Shown: piece after piece, positions 1-10,530 of the stretch
How positions within the stretch are numbered: position 1 is the stretch's first letter
Layout of the letters: each line of letters begins with the position of its first letter
Origin: Sepiola atlantica
Lineage: Eukaryota > Mollusca > Cephalopoda > Sepiida > Sepiolidae
NCBI GenBank assembly: GCA_963556195.1
Contig: OY744529.1
Location: 62,392,580-62,456,579, forward strand
Reading direction: 5' to 3'
DNA: 64,000 bases
Program-made: the position numbers and the translations under genes
The notes under the pieces: model-generated
Told to the model about the DNA's origin: nothing
The model's input: only the letters and a program-made list of their open reading frames with translations
Databases searched by the model: none

Positions 1-61
<61 letters not shown>
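1..61. repeat. (TA)n microsatellite
   Basis: Pure TA dinucleotide run at the window edge, so its full length is unknown. ORFs through such arrays are translation artefacts. Confidence 0.99.
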
Positions 62-63
<2 letters not shown>

Positions 64-175
64 AAAAGGAAAAAGGAAAGCCAAAAACTATATTATTTAT
101 GTATCAACGTTTCGTCTTTATTGTAGACATCCTCAGGATGGAGAAAAATTCAGAAAGTGGAAGAGAGAGATATTT

Positions 176-180
<5 letters not shown>

Positions 181-233
<53 letters not shown>

Positions 234-370
234 TATCTCTCTCTTCCACTTTCTCTTCTTTCTCTTTCCCCCACTCTCTCTTTCTCTCTCTTTTCTCTCT
301 CCCACTATCTCTCTTTTTCTTTCCCTTTCTCTTTTTTCTCTATCTCTTTTCTTCCCCCCTCTCTCTCCCA
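181..370. repeat. (TA)n array followed by TC-rich low-complexity tract
   Basis: TA run at 181-230 followed by a CT/TC-rich tract to about 370. The sequence just before the TA run (GAAAGTGGAAGAGAGAGATA) is mirrored as its reverse complement just after it, so the array sits in the loop of a short palindrome. No coding content. Confidence 0.95.
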
Positions 371-479
371 AATATTATGTACCTGCTTATGTGGGCAAAA
401 TGTAAGTTTAATGGGGTATAGTAGATATTGAGTGTTCATGGTTCTGTGGCATTCAGTATTTGCCACTGATCGGACCAAT

Positions 480-708
480 TCACTCATTCATATAGTATGA
501 ATCAGATGACTCTATTGTTGGCATTGGTTTTCCCGATATCTTTTTTGTCAGAATTCTTCCTAGAAAGAAATCAGGTACTTACAGGGGGACCACGAGACAG
601 TTGCCAACATCCTAAACGAAAGTGTTTCCGTGGAATGAACTGGATTCGAACTTGACACCCCCAGGTCATCAGTCTGTGTCGTTAACCACTTAACCACCAT
701 TATCTCCC
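480..708 (-). mobile_element. tRNA-derived SINE with target-site duplication
   Basis: Read on the minus strand the element begins with a tRNA-like head. An A-box-like TGGTTAAGTGGTTAA lies near 683-698 and a B box GTTCGAATCC at about 642-651, followed by a roughly 160-bp body. It is flanked by a perfect 11-bp direct repeat, atcggaccaat, at 469-479 and 709-719, which is the expected product of LINE-assisted retroposition. The head is consistent with RNA polymerase III transcription. tRNA-headed SINEs are well known in cephalopods, but I cannot assign a family name from sequence alone. Confidence 0.85.
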
Positions 709-1449
709 ATCGGACCAATGAGAAATCATCAGTCCAATGCTTTCAAATGAAAGTAAACAAGCTGCCTAGCCTTTGAGCTAGGATTAAAGTATAAATTGTT
801 TTGATTTTTTTCAAAGAAGGAGAAATCCTCGACTGGGATAATTTTTTTTATTATTGTCTCATTTAAAATGCCCGTTTTGGGGGAGCTGGATATCCTTAAC
901 ATTAAAGTGATCTTGTATCAGATCCTACACTTGTGGGGAGGCAGTAAAACGGGATTAGTTAGGCACAGAGCCATTAAATCTGGGGGATGGGGGCTCTCCT
1001 GGTATTTCATTTGGTCATGTCTTGTCTTAATCAACTTTGCTAGTCTCACCTTTGAAGGGAATTGATGTGAAGTGATGGTTATTGTGAGATATGTTTGGAA
1101 TATGCAAGGGACATAATCTACTCTGACAATCTCTTTAAGAAAAGGGAGAAAACTCTTGGACAAAGAGTTACTTCCCCTTTAAATACAAACCTGTCCTTCA
1201 TATTTATTTTCTAGATTTTCATCTAACAGGAATAGAGTTAGTCATTTGTTATATCCTATTCCTTTCACAATATGTTATGGCCCATGTCCTGTTTTGCTTC
1301 CTTGTCCTTATCCATCAACCTACCCATTAGGACCGGATGCAACAGAAGGTCGAGCTTCAATGTGGGGCAGGCCAGCAAGGACACCAAAGGCCAGTCGTGA
1401 GAGACAGCAAAAACACTTAAAAATGTAAAGTTTATAAACAGCGTTTTTT
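709..1449. other. Non-coding stretch with a SINE-tail fragment
   Basis: No convincing gene. At about 877-945 (plus) GGGGGAGCTGGAT, an ACATTAAA-type box and a CTTGTGGGGAGGCAG-like end match the 3' region of the repeat at 59148-59345 read on the minus strand, so this is a relic of the same SINE tail. A 60-codon open frame at 1246-1428 has no recognisable domain and no clear splice sites. Confidence 0.6.
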
Positions 1450-1903
1450 GTTGTTAAAATAATTAGACTTTCTGACTAATTTGTTGTTTTTTTAGAACCG
1501 AAAGTAGATTAGATATCTTTCTTTATCTTAAAAAAAATCTATTATCGAATATTAAAATTGTAAACAGTTTGTTTTTGTTAGAGATTTCAAATATAGACGT
1601 TTTCACTTTTTTTTATTCGAATTTTTAATTTTAATAAATGTTTTTGCCCGACCTAGAAGAACTTGCTCTAGTTAATTTTTCGTGGGAGGAAAATTTGACC
1701 TGATATATTTTTTCAACTCCCAAGGTCTAGGTCTATTTTGTATTAAATTTTAAGACATTAAATAGATCTCTGAATTGTTTATTGACAATTTATTGATATT
1801 TTTTGGCCAACTTATGAAAAATATTTTTTTTATTCAATCTTTAAAGAATAAACTTCATTGTTGCGCGTTTCTCTGTGGTAAATAATAATATACATTATAC
1901 AAT

Positions 1904-2291
1904 ATAGTTACGTTTCGTAACTTCTTGGCCTTTTGCCCAAGATCAAAGTGTAGTATCTGTTCCGATGGATACTACACCCTATAGACCGGTATCGTCTTGG
2001 CCTTCGGGTCTTGATTCTGCCGGTCTGTGGGTTTGTCCTGTGCAGTTCTAGGAGGTCCACCCTCCCAGGCTTCGCCTCCCCTCTTTGGGGAGGAGTAAGT
2101 TTATTGCTTACTGTCTGAGGCGCCCTTACCGGGGAATGCCGACGGGGCTGCCCAGGCATTTTTTGTAGGCATGAGTGCTCACCTTCTCGGGCGCTGGCTC
2201 TCGGGCGCTGGCTTTTCAAATCCCACTTTCCCGACCTTGTGTCACATCTTACCTTGTGGAAGGAAGATAAATAAAATAGTTACGTTCGTAA
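1904..2291 (+). repeat. Target-site duplications around the U2-headed SINE
   Basis: Direct repeats atagttacgtttcgtaa (1904-1920) and atagttacgttcgtaa (2276-2291) differ by one T. The sister hAT copy carries the site only once (about 34876-34893), giving a natural empty-site control. Confidence 0.92.
1921..2275 (+). mobile_element. SINE with U2-snRNA-derived head (355 bp)
   Basis: The element starts with CTTCTTGGCCTTTTGCCCAA and then GATCAAAGTG TAGTATCTGTTC. This aligns nearly base for base with nucleotides 5 to about 46 of animal U2 snRNA (stem-loop I plus the GUAGUA branch-point recognition sequence). In the head TCTTGG can pair with CCAAGA. The body from about 1975 is not U2-like. It holds a GC-rich core (AGGAGGTCCACCCTCCCAGG, then a GAATGCCGACGGGGCTGCC box) and ends with GACCTTGTGTCACATCTTAC, CTTGTGGAAGG and an AT-rich ATAAATAAA tail. 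The 17/16-bp duplications define both ends, so the U2 part is the true 5' end. snRNA-headed SINEs have been reported in crocodilians; I know of none named for a mollusc. Confidence 0.9.
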
Positions 2292-2991
2292 AACATGCAA
2301 ATATTAAACAACAACATGACAATTAATGTTGCCCTGACTCTTTCTCCTCTCCCAGAGAAATGTTTTCTCTAAAAAAAAATAATCACTAATAATGTTTAAA
2401 AGTAAAACTTTATTTACTTAAAACAAATCTAAATTCCCTTTCAAAATAAATAGAAAAAATATCGGGTCAAATTTTCCTCCCCTGAAAAAATAGGTTGTTA
2501 ACGTAATGAAAATTAAAATTGTTTTGAAATACTTCAGGGATTTTTCTATTTCTATTTTATACCTCAGGAAACGAAAATTTACGTATAATCCTATGCTTCG
2601 TCCGAGATGTTCTCCTATAACCTTTAGCACATCTCTAAATATTAGAGATTTTGTCAAATATTATCTTACGGTCTACACTTAAAGTCCACCCATATTGACG
2701 GGATCCTTTGACGCCCACCCCTATCCTTCGACCACTCATTGGTCGAATAGAACGTTTATGAAAGAAGGTACATTTTCATTATGGAGCGCTGAAAAAGAGC
2801 CGCTCCTTTTTCTTAGGAGTTTGAGATGGAACGACTCCTTTTTGAAAATGGGAAGCGTGAGAGGAGCTAGCTCCAATTTTAGGCGTTGGATCAGGAGCAC
2901 CCATCTTGCCCACCCCACTCTATATCAAAACAAACATGTCATTGCAAAATAAAAAAATCAAACTTAAACCAGACACCCAACAAAAAAAACT

Positions 2992-3654
2992 TTGCCTCTA
3001 CCCTTGAGGCTTGCATTCACTAATGTCTGGGGACTTAGAACCAACATCAACGACGTAGAAGCCTTTCTCCTGACAAACTCCCCGGACATCCTAGCACTAA
3101 GTGAAACGAACCTTCAATCCTCAACCTCCTCTCACCACTTTGGCATGACTGACTACCTCCCACTCTACCGTAAAAACTCTGACAAACATATGCACGGTCT
3201 AGGAGTTTATGTTCGGAATACCCTCCCCTTGACTAGAGAACATAGGTTAGAATCAGATGACCAAGCCTACATGTGCTTTAGATTGACTTTACATCACAGC
3301 ATTAGTTACTTATATTTCTTATACCATTCACCTTCGACCCAAGACTGTACCCGGCTAAACTCTGTCTCTGATAGCATAGATAGAGCACTCTCACTCGACT
3401 CGAATGCCCAGATACATGTATTTGGGGATTTTAATGCACACCACCGTGACTGGTTGGGATTTTCCAGCCTTACTGATGCAGCCGGTAACTCTTATAATTT
3501 CTCCTTAGTTCACTCCCTCTCACAGACTGTTGTTTTCTCGACCAGCATCCCTGATCGAGTAGACCAGCAAGCCTCACTTCTCGACCTGTTCTTGACCTCA
3601 CTGCCCGAGGCTTGTGTAACAGTCTGCTCAGGAATGCTGATCACATTGTGGTAA
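2992..3654 (+). pseudogene. LINE endonuclease (APE-type) portion of ORF2
   Basis: This 220-codon open frame carries the apurinic-endonuclease-like domain: N-terminal NVWGLR, a catalytic-Glu box LSETNL at about residue 37, GDFNAHHRDW at about residue 145 and a terminal SLLDLFLTSLPE. It would nick target DNA for target-primed reverse transcription. The frame is lost near 3640 and continues in another frame from 3612, so it is not expressed as one polyprotein here. Confidence 0.9.
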
Positions 3655-4000
3655 TGATTTATATCACCCTAAAAACTCGTCCAAAAGCTGATGATCCGTT
3701 GCTAAAAACAACGAGATACTATGAGCAGGCTGATTTTGAGTCCATCAGAGATCACATCAGCGACGCCCCATGGAGTGAAACCTTCTCACTCTCTGCTGAT
3801 CAGTGTGCAAATGAGTTAACCGAATGGGTCAAAGCAAGCATTGAAGCCTATGTCCCCATGCGAAAATTCTTCAGCAAACCCCACTCTCCTCAATGGTTCA
3901 CCATGGAATGTGCAGCTGCCATTGCTGAGAGGCCACCATAAGTCAACCGAGAATAGACAGAAATTTATAGAGTCAAGAAACAATTGTAAGGCAGTGATAG

Positions 4001-5440
4001 GTGAAACAGAGAAGATACACAGAGATAACCAAAAAACGCATTCAGTCACAGAAACTAGGTACTCGTGATTTTTGGAAAATCTATGGACAATCGACAATTC
4101 CCCCGCTATCAAACCACAATGATGTCGTTTGCACAGCAACTGACAAGGCTGAACTACTTGCCCAGCGGTTTGCTTTAAACTCCACTTTGGACTCTCTTCC
4201 AAAATTCCCATTGCGGACCGAAGCCACACTTGAAAACCTGGTCATCACCCCATCCCAGGTCAGGGACATCATAAAAAACCATGACACCTACAAAGCTTGT
4301 GGACCTGATCTTATACCTGTAATATTAATAAAGAAATGCCCTGCAGAACTGGCCCCTGTTCTCTCCAAACTCTACAACAAATGCCTTGCTGAATCTTACT
4401 TCCCTGATAGCTGGAAAATTGCCTCTGTGGTACCAGTCTTCAAGAATTCTGGTGATAGAACTAATCCTCAGAACTACCGCCCAATCAGTCTACTCTCAAT
4501 CTTTGCTAAAATCTTTGAATCCTTAATAAATCTAGCGATAGTCCGGCACTTAGATAATGCTAAACTTCTATCTGACCGCCAGTATGGATTTAGACAAGCA
4601 CAATCTACTGCGAACATCCTAACGGTCATCTCTGAACGCATGTATCATACACTTGACAAGGCAGGTGAAGCTAGGGCAGTAGCGCTTGATATATCCAAGG
4701 CCTTTGACAAGGTATGGCATAAAGGGCTTCTCCTAAAAATTTGCTCATATGGTATTACTAGGCAAATATTTAATATAATTAGATCTTTCCTAATCAAAAG
4801 AAAGATGCAGGTTGTCCTTGATGGCTGTTCATCTAAGCAACATGACATAAATGCTGGTGTACCCCAGGGATCCATCCTTGTACCTTTATTGTTCCTGATT
4901 TTCATAAATGACCTCCCTGATGACATCGAGTCTGAGATAGGTATATTTGCTAATGACACCATGCTTTACTCTCGTCATGTGGGCAAAACGGACACGAACA
5001 TATCCGAGGCAATGGCTGAATTCCTAGAAAATGACCTCCAGGCTTGGGGTCATAAATGGTTGGTAACTTTTAATGCCACAAAAACAAAGCTCCTTTCCTT
5101 CAATAACTACAAGAAACCTCTTCAACTACCGATTGTCATAGCAAATAACACCCTACCAGAGAGTTCAACATTCAAACTTCTCAGCCTAACATTCACAGGT
5201 AACATGAATTGGAACAAATACATTGAAGACATTGCCAAGGCTGCTGCAAAGAAGGTGGGCTCCCTCTACTGTGCTAGTAAACTCCTCACACCTGACATTA
5301 TCCTGTATCTCTACAAAGCCATCATCCGCTCATGCATGGAGTATTGTTGTCACATTTGGGCTGGTACATCATCCACTAGTCTCTCCCTCCTAGACAAGGT
5401 CCAAAAAAGAGTCACCAACATAATAGGTCCCTCACTGTAA
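4001..5440 (+). pseudogene. LINE reverse transcriptase portion of ORF2
   Basis: An open frame of 479 codons covering the reverse transcriptase fingers-palm-thumb. Motifs in order: CGPDLIPVILIKK, NYRPISLLSIFAKIFE, YGFRQAQST, ALDISKAFDKVWH, AGVPQGSIL and the altered catalytic box IFANDTMLYS, then the thumb and MEYCCHIWAG. The Asp-to-Asn change in the catalytic box and the upstream frame breaks indicate an inactive copy. The jockey/CR1 group call comes from overall motif style; a tree would settle the clade. Confidence 0.92.
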
Positions 5441-5611
5441 ACCAAGCTCCAGCTCCTGTCCCATCGTCGCAATGTTGCTTCCTTATGCTTGTTTTACAAA
5501 TACTTTAATGAACTTGCTGCTCTGGTGTCTAATTCGACTAATTCTCAGTAGCCCCTTACATCTACAGTGGTGGCCTGCCTTGTTTGGGGTGAAATATGTT
5601 AAAAAAAAAAA

Positions 5612-6860
5612 TCGCCTTAATTGCTGCATCGTTGGCGTATATATTACATCTGGAAATCTATTCCAAGGTTCAGGGATCCTGATTGAGAAAGCGGTCCATC
5701 CTCCGGTTCAATCAAAATCGACGGCAAAACAGTTTCTGGTGCAAGAGTGAATGATAGGTCCTTAAAATGGACAATTCATTACAAGATGTTCATATATATT
5801 CTAGGCATGTAAACATTTTATTTCCGGCAGGACAGGATAGATTGTTCAACTCTCCAACATTTTTTTCCAATTCCTCTTTTAAACTGTGTACATCAACTCA
5901 CATTATCGTCTGCTAATCACATCCCAAGTTTTTTCTTTTTCTTTTTCATATGGCACTTATAATCTTTTCCTTTTCCCACCGTGTTTTGTTATACTAAGCC
6001 CGAAAGACAAAAAAAAAAACAGAAAGAAGAAAAAAGATAGTTGCATTATATGACCCCTCTTCCCTTCTGTTGCTCGCTTGCTTGTTCATGTTTCTTTAAA
6101 GAGGACGAAAGACAGAGAAAGAAGCGGAAAGTAGACTCTTATCATGAGACGTTTCTCTACAATCCTATCAGTTTCTAAAGAATTTCATTCTGAAATTTTC
6201 AAGGGGCGACCATTTCTAGTAAATTTAAGAGAATTTCTGAAATGCTGTTTTTCAATATTTTAAGTTTTTGTTTTTAAATAAGGACACTATCCACTCTCAA
6301 ACTCCACTGCATGTTTCATTTTCTCTTACTTAAGTTTCACTTCCATTTAAAGATCAACCTGCTTGTTTTCGGTTCTGAACAAACTGGACTGTCTATTTTT
6401 AAAAAGGGTTGGGAGGGTCTTACTAACCTGTTTTTATTTGGTTTCTTTGTTTTTTCTTTCTTTATTTGATGCTTTTTATTGTACCACTCTCCATCGTTTT
6501 TCAATGAAATTGTACATATATACATACATAAATATTTTTGGGAAATTCAATTCAATTAAAGTCATAAGTGATATTTTAAGTAAGGTAGTCCATAGAATAA
6601 ATGTGAGATTGTGGTGAATTGGACAAATGTTGAAAGAATGAGAGAAACGATGCTTGTATATAGGATGACCCCCCCCACACACACACACACACACTGTAAT
6701 CCCTACACTTTTGATGGCCTTGTGCCTAATTTGTAAATGGGATGTTACTTTTATTTGCGAATAAATAAATTAAACTCCTGTCATAGTAGTGATAATCAGC
6801 TAAACTAGTTTAGTTTGGGGCCAATTTTGAGTTTTTAGTTTAAAGTGGGAAGAAAATCAG
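5612..6860. other. Non-coding stretch, AT-rich with a short CA run
   Basis: No gene recognised. Contains homopolymer stretches, short polypyrimidine blocks around 5930-5990 and a short C/CA run at 6669-6693. Confidence 0.6.
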
Positions 6861-6864
6861 AATG

Positions 6865-7413
6865 ATGAACTTAGTTGGAAGAGTCTGTCCGAATCTGACT
6901 GAAATAGAAATGTTACATAAACAAAAAGGGATCACCATTCTTCAACAAAATAAATAATGGCTCAACAACTAAATAGATATGAACTTTTATTTACGGGAAC
7001 ACAGGAACAAAATGAAGATGGTACAATGGGCTGATTCATGTCGGTTAGATGAAGTGGTATTATCCCGGAGTTCGATATCTCACCAGCTCAGGGTTGATCA
7101 CGTTGACAACGGGAAAAGGCGTATCCTCTCAGCTAGACAAAATAATATTATCCTGGAATTCCTCGACTCATCTACTGCTGACCCAGGTAGAGAGCGCAGG
7201 ATATATATCTTGTCTATTTAAGAGACAGACTGGAACTGAATTGTTCTGTTCATCACATGGTTTGATTTTCGTGCTGAAACGATTCATCGCGTATGAATCT
7301 TGTTACACGTAGGAGTGTTATAAACCCACATAGTGAAGAGGCGATGATTACATAACTGCCAAGCCGAATCACCTCTCACCACCGATCACGTAGACCGATA
7401 CAAAATAGTTCGC
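6865..7413 (-). mobile_element. LTR-like dispersed repeat (minus copy)
   Basis: The reverse complement aligns along its length with 55065-55520 on the plus strand. Shared blocks include CAGTTATGTAATCATCGCCT, GTAAC-AGATTCAT, ACAAGAT, a TGGTGATCCC box and TTTCAGTCAGATT. The internal TTAAATAGACAAGATATA-type block resembles a promoter region. Size and composition suggest a solo LTR or an LTR with a little internal sequence. No coding region lies beside it. Confidence 0.65.
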
Positions 7414-8214
7414 TCATGCAACCGCTCCACTAGTTTGATAATCGTTTGGTACTTTTTAAAAAGTGTTCTTGTCTCGAAAAACGAGATTTCGTTTATTCAA
7501 TTTTTGATAGGATTTACACCCAATTGATGTGAAGTTATTTCTTTTGAATTTCGTTGGTTAACAGAAAGAGCAATTTTTGTATTTCTTAAAAACTGAGGTT
7601 TTTCATCTTAGACCTTTGTTTCTCAAATATCTATATATGTGTGGTGTCTCTGTCTGTCCCTTTCTCTTTCCAGGCATACAATTGAAAACAAAGTCCTATA
7701 TCAAGATCAAAGACCATTTTTCTAAAGTAAAATGTTATAAGGAATCAAATGGTGGTATTAATTTTGTATTATTTTTTTTACAATAATATTTTGGGATCTT
7801 CGTTCATACAATAAACAATAAATACTACGTTTTAGTTTATTTTAGAATTGAAAATTGACAACGATAGAAATTAAAAAATTAAAATGAAAATGACTATTGG
7901 ATAAAAGGGTGGGAGCAAAATATTCTCAAATTAAAATTAATCTACAAATCAATTGTAATCAAAAATATATGTATAGTTTTGGCATAATGGATGACATGCC
8001 GTAAAACCCAGCAACTAAACTAAAGCATGATTCATTGAAAGAAAAGCTTGATAACATATTTCAACAGATAAAAAAAAGTTTAATTGTTTTCTTGAAAAAT
8101 TCAGCACAATTATAAGCTTTGGGGATTTTTTAATTATTTACTTTACAGTTCAAAGTGAAGACGAGAAGAAAAACATCTTGAGAGCAAAGAAAATCAGCAG
8201 TTCATCGGTTCTGC
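7414..8214. other. Non-coding AT-rich stretch
   Basis: No gene, RNA or recognisable repeat beyond low-complexity AT. Short open frames here lack domains. Confidence 0.5.
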
Positions 8215-8565
8215 TTTCTCTAGGGTTCAAAGTTGAAAGAATTAGAGCATATAGAGGGAATCAAAGTCATCAGGTGCATGGAGAAAGCTACAGGATGATG
8301 TACAGGCATAGTGGTAATACCTAAATCAGGATATCCCTGTACATGTGCAGACCTAACTTCTTCTTTCTTCAATTCATTTATAATGTCACTTTTCCTTTGT
8401 TCAGCAGTCAAACGTTTTCTGATATTAAGCAAGCTCATTCTCCATTTCTCACTGTTCAATGGGTCAGCTGTCTCAAAATTCAAATCTATGCGGTCTTGTC
8501 TAATCACTTGCTTCCAAGTTTTCCTTGTCCACCTTCCTGCCGACCTTCCTGCGATTTAAGACAAC
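8215..8565 (-). pseudogene. RTE-type LINE, C-terminal end of ORF2
   Basis: On the minus strand the frame reads TRKTWKQVIRQDRIDLNFET, then ADPLNSEKWRMS. This is the typical end of RTE-like LINE proteins in molluscs (a basic R-KTW-V motif followed by LN-KWR). Only the last 110 or so codons are present; the reverse transcriptase core is missing. Confidence 0.8.
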
Positions 8566-8675
8566 TGAACTGAATAAATTGATTGATGAAAAATATATAT
8601 TTTGCAACCATTGGACGAAACCCAGGACTGATTGGCCGATAATAACATATTGTCAAATATTACTAACAAACGAAT

Positions 8676-8888
8676 ACCTTGGCCTTTTGGCCAGGAGCAA
8701 AGTGTAGTTCTGATACTACACTTCATCTGTTCTGTCTGCGGTCAGTGAAGTGGAAATCTTTCTAGAGTGAGGCAATTTAAATTTCTCTCACACTCCAGAG
8801 TGCCTCTTTTCAGGGAGATTCATTTTCCTGCAAACTAAAAATCGACCTTGTGTCTAACTTTGGCCTTGTGGGGAGGCAAGTGAATAGG
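8676..8888 (+). mobile_element. Second U2-snRNA-headed SINE (213 bp, variant body)
   Basis: Begins acCTTGGCCTTTTGGCCAGGAG followed by CAAAGTGTAGTTCTGATACT, a more diverged copy of the same U2 5' domain as at 1921. The middle (about 8730-8840) differs from the 1921 element, but the tail again has GACCTTGTGTCTAACTTTGG and CCTTGTGGGGAGGCAAGTGA. Imperfect 15-bp target duplications, tactaacaaacgaat (8661-8675) and tactaacaaaagaat (8889-8903), define both ends. This is a second, independent insertion whose 5' end is U2-derived. Confidence 0.87.
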
Positions 8889-9029
8889 TACTAACAAAAG
8901 AATCAGCAGAATTAACAGGATTTGTCACACCCTATGGCCGGTAGTATTTTAAAGGATTACTTTTGGGGATTTTAGGGTTAGCTCCTGAGCGTTTTCCAAA
9001 GCGTGTTAATATTTATAAATCTCTTTCAC

Positions 9030-9215
9030 TGATTGGGCAGAGATACACTCAAATCAGGAAAGAAGCTTTGGCTGTAATGTGGGCTTATGAGAAGTTCTGA
9101 GACTTTTTGATATAAGAATATTTCCAACTTGAAACTACAAACTACTCATGAGTTTCTAGACACATAAATATTAGATTCACTAACTCAAAGCATACAAAGA
9201 TTCAGCACGAGGCTG
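9030..9215 (+). pseudogene. Ty3/gypsy RNase H relic
   Basis: The frame reads RYTQIRKEALAVMWAYEKF, followed after a stop by a degraded region with a FQLET block. This is the conserved RNase H segment of gypsy polyproteins (usually YSQIEKEALAI-W). Stops interrupt it and no flanking LTR was found. Confidence 0.75.
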
Positions 9216-9439
9216 TAGCAGTGAGCTAAAAATATGAGTATGCTATACTGTATGATTGACCAGTCATATTACACAGTGAAGAGCTATGAGTTTTATAAGG
9301 CATGCATTGTTTTTATAGACAGAGTAAGGCATGGCTTACAGAATTACACTATTTCAAAAAGGATTCAGTTCAGCAGAATTATTAATGTGATGCTGACTCC
9401 AAACCACTTTACCAATTTTTTCTTTACTGAAATGATACA

Positions 9440-10530
9440 CTGTTGGAGGTAACAGATCAGACACCGGTGGACGAAAGGGCCTCCAAGACATAGGGTGACA
9501 TGGTAGTGGAATGAAGAAATTTAGAAATGTATCAAAGAAAAGCGGAAACGAAAGAGTGAGTGGAGAAAAGATTTAGTCAATAAGGAAATGTATCTGGTGG
9601 GAAGAGAACAGCAAGAGGAGCAATCTACAAAGCCAAACTGAAGACTGAACAAGATATGCTACAAAGGGATAACCAAAAGAATGAAGTATTCAGGATAGCT
9701 AAACAAATGGCAAAGACAAATATGGATATTGTTGGAGAGAAGTACATTGGAAATGACAATGGGGTGTTAGCAATAAATGAACAGAACAAGAGAAATGCTT
9801 GGAAATGCTATTAGTAGAAATTGTTGAATACTGAGTTTTCATGGGACCGAGAAAATCTCGAAGTTGCAGAAGTAGTATCTAGTCCAAGAATTGAGAAAGA
9901 AATAGTACGGAAAGCTGTTAGATAAAGAAGGGTAAGGCTGCAGGGCCCTCAGGTATTGTTGTAGTAATGTTGAAGGCTGCAGATGAAACAGACATTGAAT
10001 CTGATCACAGACTTGACAAATCAAATGATAAAAGAAGAGGTTGTTCCAAAAGATTGGGCTCTTAGTACAATTGTGAACTCTTACAAAAGTAAAGGAGTAG
10101 ATCTGGATAATGGTAATTACAGAGTTGATGGATCAACCCCTGAAAAAGATTGAAAGAATAATTGAGCAGCAAATAAGAAGTCAGAAAAACATAGATGAAA
10201 TGCAGTTTTTTTATGTCTGAGCAAGGTACCACTGGTGCTATATTTATCCTGAGACAAATGTAAGAGAATTATCTTGGTAAGAAAAAGAACCTGTATTTTG
10301 CTTCAGTGGATCTGGAGAAAGCTGTTGACAGAGTACCAAAAGATGTTGCCTGGTGGGCTTTGCGTAAATTAGGGTCAAGCAAATGTTTGGTGAAGGTTGT
10401 TCAAGCAATGTACAGAAATGCTCAAAGTCGTGTTGGAATTAACAGCACATTTAATGACAACTTTAATGTTAAAGTCGGAGTACATCAGAGATCTGTACTG
10501 AGTCCGTTGATAATTATAAATAGTTAAAAA
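9440..10530 (+). pseudogene. RTE-type LINE ORF2, degraded reverse transcriptase
   Basis: Across several frames the stretch encodes KNEVFRIAKQMAKTN, a FSWDRENLEV block, LITDLTNQMIKEEVVPKDW, STIVNSYKSKG and GNYR, then at 10306-10527 DLEKAVDRVP and VKVGVHQRSVLSPL. These correspond in order to the linker and the N-terminal half of the reverse transcriptase of the RTE-like LINE family common in cephalopods. The catalytic ADD box is missing because the copy ends at about 10527. Multiple stops and frame breaks; inactive. Confidence 0.88.

Larger units (their letters stand above)
1450..2901 (+). mobile_element. Damaged hAT-like element copy A (interrupted)
   Basis: The sequence from about 1450 to 2901 is collinear with 34360-36690 inside the hAT-type element at 33214-36727. 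Landmarks shared by both include GAACCGAAAGTAGATTAGAT, AATGTTTAAAAGTAAAAC and the GAGC-rich subterminal block near 2785-2900. Copy A lacks the 5' part and about 1.2 kb found in copy B. It is interrupted by a U2-headed SINE at 1921-2275 and its right end is cut off by a LINE at 2902. No transposase frame survives. Confidence 0.85.
2902..5611 (+). mobile_element. Jockey/CR1-like non-LTR retrotransposon, nearly full ORF2, mutated
   Basis: An endonuclease domain starts about 2998 (frame LRLAFTNVWGLR) and shows SETNL, GDFNAHH and LLDLFLTS motifs. After frame breaks near 3640 and 3940 the reverse transcriptase runs to 5440, with YKACGPDLIP, NYRPISLLS, ALDISKAFDKVWH and GVPQGSIL. The catalytic box reads FANDT instead of F/Y-ADD-T, so one catalytic aspartate is replaced by Asn. 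The C-terminal end is shortened compared with the fragment at 54280-54560. The 3' end is GCCTTGTTTGGGGTGAA followed by a poly(A) run at 5601-5611. No target duplication was found. The 5' junction is inside hAT copy A. Confidence 0.92.

Noticed and set aside
480..708. Genuine tRNA gene on the minus strand
   Set aside because: The promoter boxes are there, but the acceptor and anticodon stems do not close, and target duplications enclose a 229-bp unit.
1246..1428. 60-codon frame ending RASRE-like basic segment
   Set aside because: No domain, no clear splice acceptor and low length.
1921..1975. Possible functional U2 snRNA gene
   Set aside because: Only about the first 45 bases are U2-like. 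The Sm site and stem-loops III and IV are absent, and the unit ends in a SINE body with target duplications.
1908..2219. 103-codon minus-strand frame
   Set aside because: Lies antisense within the U2-headed SINE; an accident of its GC-rich core.
8676..8722. Possible second U2 gene
   Set aside because: Same reasoning; the similarity stops after the branch-point recognition region.
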